Part shown: positions 1-7,363 of the stretch, piece by piece
Position numbering within the stretch: the first letter of the stretch is position 1
How the letters are laid out: each line of letters opens with the position of its first letter
From: Saltatorellus ferox
Lineage (GTDB): Bacteria; Planctomycetota; UBA1135; GCA-002686595
Length of the DNA stretch: 64,000 nt
Direction: 5' to 3'
Assembly (NCBI GenBank): GCA_007751475.1
Contig: CP036434.1
Coordinates: 7,383,524-7,447,523 of the forward strand
Made by a program: the position numbers and the translations under genes
The notes under the pieces: model-generated
Database searches by the model: none
Seen by the model: the letters and a program-made list of their open reading frames with translations, nothing else
What the model was told of the DNA's origin: nothing

Positions 1-1
1 C

Positions 2-2170
2 GACGACCGCCGGTCGAAGAAGACGGCAGTGGCGCGAATCGACGCGCGGCTCGCCGAACTCATGGCCGAGGGCCGCGAGACCCGCCAGGTGGAGGAGGAG
101 CTGATCCGCCTGGAATCCGAGCTGGAGCACGGCCGACGCCTCCTGGGGGAGGAGGCCCGCGAACTCGTCGAAGCCCACGAGCGATTCTCGTGCTTGAGGC
201 TGATCGAGCGCGCGGCGCGCATCGCGCTCGGGGCCCTCGACCACGACGTGGACCTCGCCCCGTTCGAGGCCGTGACGCTCGCGCCGCCTGCGCCGATGCT
301 CGCGGACCTGGAGGATGCGGAGGTCGCCCTGGAGGAGCCGACGCGACGGCTCGCGGAACCCGAGGCCGAGTTCGACGAGCGCGATCGGGGGCTGCTCGCG
401 CACGCCGAGTCGATCACGGGCCTCGCGCGCGACGAAGCGCGGGTTGAGCAGTGGCAGTCGAAGGCGGAGACCCAGCGCCTGCGGGCGCGCGAGATTCGCG
501 GCGCAGCCGTGCACGTGGAGCGCTCGATCCTGCGGCGGGGCGATGGCGAGAACCAGGACGGTCCAGCGGACGGAGACCTCGTGGAACTGCGCGCCCTCGG
601 CGCGCAGTGGGAGCGCGCAAGCGCCTTGGGCGCGCCATCGAGATCCGGATCCACCGGCTCTGGGTCTTCCGGGTCAAGCGAGCAGCGCTTCGGAGTCTCG
701 GGGGCGGGCTGGACCGTGGCGTTCGTCGCGGGAGCCGCGGCCGGCGGATCCGCGCTCCTGGGCGGCGCCCACTGGGCAGGAGCGCTGGCCGCTGCCGCAG
801 CACCGGCCGTTGCGGTGCTCGGTGCCGGCAGTTCCGTGGGCTTCGGAGGGGCCGCGGGCTTCGGAGGGGCCGCTGCGCGCGGCGGGCGGGTCACACCTCC
901 GGCCGAGCTGGAGGGCCTGGCGCGGCGAATCGGACTCGGATCGTCGTTCATCGGGAGCCCCGCCGAGATCGCGGCGGTGCTGGAGCCCCTGTCGCGCGCC
1001 GCTACCCAGCGGGCTGAAGCGGACGCGCTCGAGGGCGAAGCTCGCGAGCTACTGGCACGCAGCGCGGCGGAGCGGGAGCGCTGGGCCCGCATGGCCAACG
1101 ACCTCGTGCCGGAGGTCAGGCAGGCGAGCTGGACCTCGCCCGACGACGCGCCCGCACTCCTCCGCGAGCGACTGGAAACGGCGAGGACCCGCGAGCGCGC
1201 CCGCCTCGTCGATGAGCGGGAGCGACGACGGGCGACGCTCGAGCGGGAGCGCGCGGCCGAACGCCTGCGAGAGGTCGCGGATCGATTCGAGGAGCTGCGT
1301 GCCGCCCTGGAGGGCGCGGTACCGGGCGAGCCGGTGCTGGAGCGCGCCTATCGACGCGTCGCGGACGCCTGGGCCGCGCGCGAGCGAAGCCGCGGCGCGC
1401 TGCGTGAGCTTCGCGAGGAGCCGGGCTGGAATCTGGCGTCACGGGATCCGCTTCTGAAGCCCGCCCTTCGGAGCGGCGAGTTCGACGGTGCCGAGCTGCG
1501 CGCGGTCGAGGATCGCGTGGCGGAACTGGAAGAGCGCATGGCGGAGCGCCGGGACGAGCTGGCGCGGATGGACGAGCGACTCATGCGAGAACGGCCGAAG
1601 CGAACGCGGTCCGCGATCGACTCCGAGATGCTGCAGCTTCGGGAGGCGCGCGCCGAGGCGCTGGAGCGTCACGGCGAGCTGACTCGACTCCGCGACGCTC
1701 TGGCCGAAGGCGAGCGCCGCTACCGCACCGAGCATCAGCCCGCGATTCTGGCGAGCGCCGGGCGCTGGCTGGAGTCGATCACCGCCGGTCGCTACCGGAC
1801 GCTGGCGTTCAGCCCGGACGGGGAGGGAGGCGAGCGCGCCGGACTCTGCGTCATGAGTCGCGAGGCGGGCGGATTCGTTCCGTGCGAGCCACCCCTGAGC
1901 CGCGGCGTCCGAGAGCAGGTGCACCTCGCCCTGCGGCTCGGGGTGGCCGAAGCCGCGGACGCCGGGCAGGAGCCGCTGCCCCTGCTCCTCGACGAGGCGC
2001 TCGTCCACTGGGACGAGGAGCGTCGGGCCGGCCTCTACCGCGCGCTCCGTACTCGTGCGGCCGTTTCGGGGTCGCGGGGCCCCGGACGGCAGATTTTCTT
2101 GTTCACCTGCCACGCGCCTCTGGCGGATGAGGCAGAAAGGGCCCTGGAGGCCCTCAGAATCGATCTCTAG
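2..2170 (+). CDS. YhaN/SMC-like AAA ATPase, C-terminal part (5' truncated by window)
   Basis: The frame is open to the left edge, so only about 722 C-terminal residues are visible and the Walker A motif lies outside. Most of the protein is charged, Glu/Arg-rich coiled coil. A Gly/Ala-rich hydrophobic stretch lies near residues 235-290. The last 100 residues hold an ABC/SMC signature-like LSRGVREQVHLALRLG and a Walker B-like LLLDEALVHWDEE, followed by a switch-like TCHA. This layout fits the YhaN/RecN-like ATPases, which are often paired with an SbcD-type nuclease in DNA repair or DNA-end processing. The partner would lie upstream and cannot be seen. GTG at 29 is a possible internal start but is unlikely to be the true one. 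Family assignment is good; the exact role is inferred. Confidence 0.75.
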   Translation, partial: DDRRSKKTAVARIDARLAELMAEGRETRQVEEELIRLESELEHGRRLLGEEARELVEAHERFSCLRLIERAARIALGALDHDVDLAPFEAVTLAPPAPMLADLEDAEVALEEPTRRLAEPEAEFDERDRGLLAHAESITGLARDEARVEQWQSKAETQRLRAREIRGAAVHVERSILRRGDGENQDGPADGDLVELRALGAQWERASALGAPSRSGSTGSGSSGSSEQRFGVSGAGWTVAFVAGAAAGGSALLGGAHWAGALAAAAAPAVAVLGAGSSVGFGGAAGFGGAAARGGRVTPPAELEGLARRIGLGSSFIGSPAEIAAVLEPLSRAATQRAEADALEGEARELLARSAAERERWARMANDLVPEVRQASWTSPDDAPALLRERLETARTRERARLVDERERRRATLERERAAERLREVADRFEELRAALEGAVPGEPVLERAYRRVADAWAARERSRGALRELREEPGWNLASRDPLLKPALRSGEFDGAELRAVEDRVAELEERMAERRDELARMDERLMRERPKRTRSAIDSEMLQLREARAEALERHGELTRLRDALAEGERRYRTEHQPAILASAGRWLESITAGRYRTLAFSPDGEGGERAGLCVMSREAGGFVPCEPPLSRGVREQVHLALRLGVAEAADAGQEPLPLLLDEALVHWDEERRAGLYRALRTRAAVSGSRGPGRQIFLFTCHAPLADEAERALEALRIDL

Positions 2171-2430
2171 GGCCTTCGGCGCGTCAAAATGCCATCCTCC
2201 GATCCAGAATCGGGCCAGGGCATGGGCTCGCCTGCGTCACCGCGACCCGCGTGGAAAGGGCCTGGACTTCACTTCTCTGAGACCCATTAATGACCCCATC
2301 ATGTGCCTGACCCATGTTCTGCCGCGTGGCCGAGCCCCGAGCTCTCCTCGGCCTACCCGTCCCTGACGTCCGAAATTCCAAGAGAGCGCCGCCCCCACCA
2401 TCTGTGCTCCCACGAGCACGAGCCTGCGTC

Positions 2431-3108
2431 ATGCGAATCCTCGTTGTTGAAGACAATCCGAAGATGGCCGAGTCCGTCGCCAAGTCGCTCCAGGAACTCG
2501 ACTACGGCGTCGACACGGTCGGCACCGGCTACGAAGCAGAGGAGCTTGCGTCCTCGGACGTCTATGACCTCTATCTCCTCGACCTGATGCTGCCGGATCG
2601 GGATGGCATCGACCTTTGCCGCAACATCCGCCGCATGGGGATCAAGGCGCCGATCCTGATGCTGACGGCTCTTTCGGGAACCGCCCGCAAGGTCGCAGGC
2701 CTCGATTCCGGCGCCGATGACTACCTCACGAAGCCCTTCGAGGTCGACGAACTCGTGGCACGGGTCCGCGCGCTCCTGCGCCGCGGCGCCGCCTCGGAAT
2801 CGACCAAGCTGAAGCACGGCGAGGTCGAGATGGACCTCGCGAAGCGTACCGTCCGCAGGGGCGAGGAGCGCATCAAGCTCACGGCCAAAGAATTCGCACT
2901 TCTGGAGTTCTTGCTCCGCAACCCGGACAAGGTCTTGTCACGGAGCGTCATCACCGAGAAGGTGTGGGACATGAACTACGAGCCCACCAGCAACGTGGTG
3001 GACGTGTACGTGTCGAACCTGCGCCGCAAGCTCGACAAGCCGTTCCCCGACAAGCTGATCCACACGGTGATCGGTACGGGCTATCGCTTTGGGCGCGGGG
3101 ATGGCTGA
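2431..3108 (+). CDS. OmpR-family response regulator
   Basis: A 225-residue DNA-binding response regulator. The receiver domain (residues 1-115) has the acidic pair E7-D8, the phosphoacceptor D51 in LLDLMLPDRDG, a Thr in MLTALSG and the Lys of DDYLTKPFE. A winged-helix output domain follows, ending in the typical VVDVYVSNLRRKLD and IHTVIGTGYRFG. ATG 2431 was chosen because the protein then begins directly with MRILVVEDNP; an upstream in-frame start at 2314 would add 39 residues without domain character. The cognate histidine kinase starts 3 bases after the stop. The target promoters cannot be inferred. Confidence 0.93.
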   Translation: MRILVVEDNPKMAESVAKSLQELDYGVDTVGTGYEAEELASSDVYDLYLLDLMLPDRDGIDLCRNIRRMGIKAPILMLTALSGTARKVAGLDSGADDYLTKPFEVDELVARVRALLRRGAASESTKLKHGEVEMDLAKRTVRRGEERIKLTAKEFALLEFLLRNPDKVLSRSVITEKVWDMNYEPTSNVVDVYVSNLRRKLDKPFPDKLIHTVIGTGYRFGRGDG

Positions 3109-3111
3109 GAG

Positions 3112-4482
3112 ATGACGATGGAGGGGCCTGTCAGCGCCCAGGCTGCCGCCGCCCTCGCGGGCGAGAGGCAGCCTGTGGACGCGGCGCCTGCGGGCGCCAC
3201 CCCCTCGAGGGTCGAGCCCAGCGAGCCACGGCCGCTGTCCCTCCGCGCCCAGCTCATGATCTGGTTCGGGATCAGCTACGGCATCATCCTGATCACCATC
3301 ATCGCTGGCCTCGTGGTCATCGATGGAGGCCGGGTCTTCCAGCCCAGCTACGTGCACTACGACTGGATCATCAACCTCGTGGGGATCGCATCCTTGAGCG
3401 CGTTCGCCGGGGGCCTTGGTGCTGCCTACGTCATTCTCGGTGCGGCGCTCCGGCCTCTTCGTCAGATCACCGAGGCCGCGCGCGATGTGGCGCCCGAGCG
3501 CATCGACGAGAGCCGGATCAACATGCCCGAAGTGGGCACCGAGGTGAACGAGGCCCGGCGCGAGCTCAACAGCGCACTCGACCGCATCGAGGCGGGCTAT
3601 CAGGCGCAGGAGCGCTTCATCTCGAACGTCAGCCACGAGCTGAAGACCCCCATCGCGATCGTCCAGAACGAGGCCCAGCGCCTGCGCCGCATGAAGCGGC
3701 CCCGGGAAGAGCTGGAGCAGTTCGTCAACGACACCGCGAATCAGATGGGCCGCCTCGGCAAGATGGTCGAGAGCTTCCTGACGCTCGCGCGCATCGACTA
3801 CGAGGAGCGCATGCAGAAGAACGAGGAGTACTGGTTCCAGGACCTCCTCGTCGAGGCCACCAGCCGCTCCCGCGCCCAGGCCCTGACCCACGGCGTCAGC
3901 ATCGAGCTGGAGCTCCCTGAAGATCTGGAGCAGTTCGACGACCCGAGCTGGGGCGATCCCGAACTCGTGTCGTCAGCGGTCGAGAACCTGATCCGGAACG
4001 CCATCCGCTTCTCGCCGCGGGAGTCCGCGGTTCACGTCTCGCTGTCGGTCCCGGAAACGGTCGAGCCACCGCCCGAGGTGGTGAAAGAGAAGTCGATCGG
4101 GCGCGGATGGAACCGAAAGGCCGTCCCAGAACCCGAGGTCGAGCGCTTGCCGACGCGCTACGTCAAGATCCAGGTCCGCGACGAGGGTCCAGGCATGCCG
4201 GAAGACCTGATCGCCACCGTCTTCGAGCCCTTCCAGCAGGCCGCCTCCGAGCGGCATAGCAACCGCGGCACGGGACTCGGCCTCGCCATCGCCCACAAGG
4301 TGTGCACGCTCCACAAGGGTTCCATCCGCGCGTTCAACCGAACGGACGGGCGATCGGGCTGCGTGATCGAGATCCGCCTCCCGTTCCTGGAGGAAGTGGA
4401 CTGGAAAGCCGATCGACCGATCACGGCCGCGCTCACCGAGGGCGGAATCGGTGAAGGCATCCGGGACTCGCGGCTCGAGTGA
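3112..4482 (+). CDS. Membrane sensor histidine kinase
   Basis: A 456-residue inner-membrane kinase, partner of the regulator immediately upstream. After a Pro/Ala-rich cytoplasmic leader there are two transmembrane segments (about residues 45-65 and 82-110) with a very short loop between them, so sensing is probably intramembrane or cytoplasmic. A HAMP-like linker follows, then the HisKA helix FISNVSHELKTP with phosphorylated H175. The ATPase domain has an N box (NLIRNAIRFS), G1 (DEGPGMPED) and G2 (GTGLGLAIAHK). About 35 extra residues rich in Lys/Pro lie between N and G1. The signal sensed is unknown. Confidence 0.93.
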   Translation: MTMEGPVSAQAAAALAGERQPVDAAPAGATPSRVEPSEPRPLSLRAQLMIWFGISYGIILITIIAGLVVIDGGRVFQPSYVHYDWIINLVGIASLSAFAGGLGAAYVILGAALRPLRQITEAARDVAPERIDESRINMPEVGTEVNEARRELNSALDRIEAGYQAQERFISNVSHELKTPIAIVQNEAQRLRRMKRPREELEQFVNDTANQMGRLGKMVESFLTLARIDYEERMQKNEEYWFQDLLVEATSRSRAQALTHGVSIELELPEDLEQFDDPSWGDPELVSSAVENLIRNAIRFSPRESAVHVSLSVPETVEPPPEVVKEKSIGRGWNRKAVPEPEVERLPTRYVKIQVRDEGPGMPEDLIATVFEPFQQAASERHSNRGTGLGLAIAHKVCTLHKGSIRAFNRTDGRSGCVIEIRLPFLEEVDWKADRPITAALTEGGIGEGIRDSRLE

Positions 4483-4797
4483 AAGGAAGTGGCGGGATCC
4501 CCAGCAGGCTCTGTGGGCCCGCCACCCTCAAGTCCTGCGGCGAACAAAGAGCGCTGCGCCTCGAGTTGAATCCGCTGGACTCCGCTGGACTCCGGAACTC
4601 CTGCCAATGCAACCAAGGAAGCGGAGGAGGCGGGAGGGTCGAGGGGGCGCGGCGCCCCTGCGAGGGATGGGGGGATGGAAGTACGCGAGCTTGGGCCTGG
4701 CCTCCGCCTTGAGAGACGCAGGCAAGAAGTCGAGTCGCGGAGGCGAAGAGTGAAAGTCGCGAAGCAGTCCCGCAACGGGTCGCTCCAAAGGCGCCAG
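4483..4797. other. Non-coding stretch between kinase and transposase remnant
   Basis: No convincing gene. The stretch contains a short duplicated TCCGCTGGAC (4571-4590) and the left inverted-repeat arm described separately. Open frames crossing it on both strands are short and lack recognisable domains. Confidence 0.6.
4602..4729 (-). repeat. REP-like inverted repeat, left arm
   Basis: Read on the minus strand, this roughly 128-bp segment matches the plus strand at 5742-5868. Shared blocks include CTTGCCT, CAAGCTCGC, CCATCCCTC and CGCTTCCTTGGTTGC. The middle forms a short hairpin (GGGGCG 4644-4649 with CGCCCC 4653-4658). The two arms bracket the broken IS200-like transposase, the arrangement expected of REP sequences and their cognate transposase. 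Confidence 0.7.
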
Positions 4798-5572
4798 CTA
4801 CGCCTGGAGACCCCCAGTAACGCGCGGGAGGTCGTGGGTCGTGAGCAGTCCCTTCTGCCCCCCCTTCGTCCAGCCGACTCGCAGGAGCCAGCTCTGCGCC
4901 TCCACGCTCACGCAATCGACCTTGGACGCCCCCCGCCGTTCCACAAACCCGCCAAAGGACATCGCGCTCGAACAAGGATCCAGAATCCCCAACCCGAGCC
5001 CGTGGTGCACATCGTTCCTGAGCACGTACTTCAAAACGTTCCGCATCTGCGTCGGCGACGTGATCACCTCCAGATGGAAGCGCTCTGCAAAAACGCTCCC
5101 TTGCCTCACCCGCCCCCAAAGCCGGTTCAGTCCCAGAGCCGGTTCAGTCCCAGAGCCGGTTCAGTCCCAGAGCCGGTTCAGTCCCAGAGCCGGTTCAGTC
5201 CCAGAGCCGGTTCAGTCCCAACCCGGTATTCAAACTCGCCATCCCCTTCGAAAGGTCACCGGAGTTCTCCGCCTCCACGATCAAGTGCACGTGGTTGCTC
5301 ATCACCGAGAACTCCACGATCCGAACCAGCTCGCCCTGATTCACGCGCGCAATCGCCGCCCTCAGCACCGCCATCTCTTCTTTCTTCCGAAGGGACCGAA
5401 ACCCCCTCTTCAGCTTGATGGTGACATGCGCCACACCGCCCTTCATCTCTTCCCGACTCCCATGGGCCACCCGAGAATCCTTCGTCCTCTTCGGCCCACG
5501 ACGCTTCTTCGGCACCGCAAAACCAAACACGGCCTGCAAAACAACCGCCCTCCCCATGCGCGCTTTCGCCAT
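4798..5572 (-). pseudogene. REP-associated tyrosine transposase (IS200-like), broken by repeat expansion
   Basis: The N-terminal half (5572 down to 5195) has VTIKLKRGFRSLR and the HUH motif in SVMSNHVHLIVE, then reaches GLNRLWD and a stop. The C-terminal half (5109 down to 4798) is in a different frame and carries RQGSVFAERFHLEV, a YVLRN motif with the likely catalytic Tyr, and the typical WLLRVGWTKGG tail. Between the halves a 17-bp unit is repeated five extra times. The added 85 bp shifts the frame by one and brings in stops. Joining the halves without the extra units gives GLNRLWGRVRQGS, the sequence expected of an intact member. In family terms this is a Y1 transposase acting on REP hairpins, now apparently inactive. 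Confidence 0.88.
5121..5219. repeat. 17-bp tandem repeat inside transposase gene
   Basis: The unit GGTTCAGTCCCAGAGCC starts at 5124, 5141, 5158, 5175 and 5192, with a partial sixth copy at 5209. The copies are identical, which suggests recent expansion. Because 17 is not a multiple of three, the array destroys the transposase reading frame. Confidence 0.97.
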
Positions 5573-5741
5573 GCAAGATCATAGCCAAAACGATCCAATC
5601 CATCAACCCCAAATGCCATCCAAACTACACTTTAAAGACCAAACTCGGCACTTTAGCCAAATCAACCATCCGCCCCAAAACAGCATACTCGGCAGACCTT
5701 TCCCACCGGCCGACTCGCACTCCGCGCCCCCGAACCTCCCA

Positions 5742-5868
5742 CTCTTGCCTCCCCGTCACAAGGCGTGGGCCAGGGCCAAGCTCGCACCCTGACAACTCTC
5801 CATCCCTCCCAAGGCCGCCGTGCCTTCCAACCTCCCCGCTCCTTCCGCTTCCTTGGTTGCGTTGGGAG
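5742..5868 (+). repeat. REP-like inverted repeat, right arm
   Basis: Imperfect inverted copy of 4602-4729. Its central hairpin is AAGGC (5811-5815) with GCCTT (5822-5826). The stem bases differ from those of the left arm but pairing is kept, which argues for a selected structure rather than chance similarity. Confidence 0.7.
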
Positions 5869-5882
5869 CAGCCGAGCAGCCG

Positions 5883-5919
5883 AGGAGCCCAGGAGCCCAG
5901 GAGCCCAGGAGCCCAGGAG
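5883..5919. repeat. 8-bp tandem repeat AGGAGCCC
   Basis: Four perfect copies plus a partial one, directly beside the right inverted-repeat arm and outside any gene. Confidence 0.97.
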
Positions 5920-5928
5920 ACGGCCTCA

Positions 5929-5982
5929 CCCCAACCCCAACCCCAACCCCAACCCCAACCCCCAACCCCCAACCCCCAACCC
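5929..5982. repeat. CCCCAA / CCCCCAA tandem array
   Basis: Five CCCCAA units (5929-5958) followed by three CCCCCAA units (5959-5979). The minus strand carries eight evenly spaced runs of four or five G, a classic G-quadruplex pattern. It ends four bases from the stop codon of the minus-strand methyltransferase gene, so it would lie in that transcript's 3' end. Confidence 0.95.
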
Positions 5983-5986
5983 ATAG

Positions 5987-7318
5987 TCAGTCACGAAAAC
6001 CGGGCAGCAACCTTCCCGCAGCGTCGACGGGGAACAGCTGCACATCGTCGAACGAGACTGTTCCCGTCGCTCCGAACAGTCCGATGCGGACGATGGCCTC
6101 GCGCGCCTCGGTCGGTACATGAATATGGTGGCGCACCCGCTCCTGCCAGTCGTTCGTTCCGAGCATCGGTCCCAGGGTCACCGTGTCCAGCGGAACGCGG
6201 TCCCCGTCGTAGAACGTCAGACCGGCCGTAGGAACCTCCTCGCGGTGCGCTCCTTCCCGGGCGCCCGTGGAGGCCATCATCGCTCGGAAGTCGAGCCGGG
6301 ACACCTCTCGTCCGTCGATCGCCAGGGCCTGCATTGCGTGGGCGGGCTGCCCGGGCGCGTCGCTGGAGAACTCGACGTAGCGCTGGCCGCTTGGAGCATC
6401 GGCCGATTCGACCAGCCTCATCCGGCGCTGGTAGTACCAGCCGCGCAGGTTCAGGGTCTCGTCGACGCCGTCTTCGAAGTCAGGGTTCAGGAGAGCAGGG
6501 CGCGCCGCGTCAGGAAGGACGCGCCGCCTCTCTTCCGCCGCCCCTGTCATCGGAACGAAGAGCGTGGGGCGCAGCGGCGTCGCCACCAGCGCGCCGTCCT
6601 TCTTGACCATCCGGAACAGCACCTGCTGGTGCCGCTCTCCCACCGGAATGACGACCATGCCGCCCTCCGCGAGCTGCTCGACGAGCGGCGCGGGCACATT
6701 TTCCGGGGAACAGGTCACCACGATCTTGTCGAAGGGCGCGTGCTCCTCCCACCCGAGGTAGCCGTCCCCCACCTTCGTATGAACGTTGTCGTACCCGAGT
6801 CTGCCCAGCACCTCGGCCGCGCGCTTCCCGAGCGGCTCGACGATCTCGATCGAGTAGACGTCCTGGACCAGGGGGCTCAGGACCGCCGCCTGATAGCCGC
6901 TGCCCGTCCCGATCTCCAGAACGCGATCGGTCGCGCGGGGCTCCAGCGCCTGGGTCATGTAGGCGACGATGAAGGGAGACGAGATTGTCTGGCCCTCGCC
7001 GATCGGCAGCCCGGCGTCGACGTACGCGCGATCTCGCAGCTCGTCGGGGACGAACTCGTGACGCTCCGTGGTCCGCATCGAGCGCAGAACCGCCTCGTCG
7101 GTGACGCCGGCACCGCGGATCGCGGACTCCACCATGCGGTGACGGGCGGCTTCCATGGACGAGCGACTCCGCGGCGCGGACGCGCGAGGCGGCGTCGAGG
7201 TCTGGCATCCGAGGGCGACAACAGCCGTCATCATCAGCAGCGCCCCGCTGCCAACAAGGCTCCCGCGGAGCTGGCGGTGGCGCGTTCGGTCGGGACGCTG
7301 TGGATGTGAGCGCATCAT
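5987..7318 (-). CDS. pcm: Protein-L-isoaspartate O-methyltransferase lipoprotein with C-terminal extension
   Basis: 443 residues. The start at 7318 gives a lipoprotein signal (VVALGC, followed by QTSTPP), so the enzyme should act outside the cytoplasm; the upstream extension of the frame lacks domain character. Residues about 55-265 form a full PCMT domain with HEFVP, GEGQTISSPFIVAYM, the SAM motif VLEIGTGSGYQAAVL and FDKIVVTCSPENVP. It repairs isoaspartyl residues using S-adenosylmethionine. The remaining 180 residues (from about LLNPDFEDGVDETLNLRGWY) resemble a jelly-roll carbohydrate-binding-like module, ending with VSFDDVQLFP. The fusion is unusual for PCMT. It is divergent from the glycosidase-like gene at 7364. 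Confidence 0.88.
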   Translation of the reverse strand: MMRSHPQRPDRTRHRQLRGSLVGSGALLMMTAVVALGCQTSTPPRASAPRSRSSMEAARHRMVESAIRGAGVTDEAVLRSMRTTERHEFVPDELRDRAYVDAGLPIGEGQTISSPFIVAYMTQALEPRATDRVLEIGTGSGYQAAVLSPLVQDVYSIEIVEPLGKRAAEVLGRLGYDNVHTKVGDGYLGWEEHAPFDKIVVTCSPENVPAPLVEQLAEGGMVVIPVGERHQQVLFRMVKKDGALVATPLRPTLFVPMTGAAEERRRVLPDAARPALLNPDFEDGVDETLNLRGWYYQRRMRLVESADAPSGQRYVEFSSDAPGQPAHAMQALAIDGREVSRLDFRAMMASTGAREGAHREEVPTAGLTFYDGDRVPLDTVTLGPMLGTNDWQERVRHHIHVPTEAREAIVRIGLFGATGTVSFDDVQLFPVDAAGRLLPGFRD

Positions 7319-7363
7319 GGGCTTCCAGGGGTTGGCAGGGGCGGCGATGGTAGACTGCCACGG

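Larger units (their letters stand above)
5573..5986. other. Repeat-rich non-coding stretch
   Basis: No supported gene between the transposase start and the methyltransferase stop. It holds the right inverted-repeat arm, an 8-bp tandem repeat and a C4A2/C5A2 array, all listed separately. The first 130 bases are noticeably more A-rich than the surrounding DNA. Confidence 0.6.

Noticed and set aside
5121..5219. CRISPR array
   Set aside because: The 17-bp units are directly adjacent with no spacers; it is a simple tandem repeat inside a coding frame.
5929..5982. Telomere-like end or chromosome terminus
   Set aside because: Ordinary genes continue on both sides and the array is only 54 bp; similarity to C4A2 telomere repeats is superficial.
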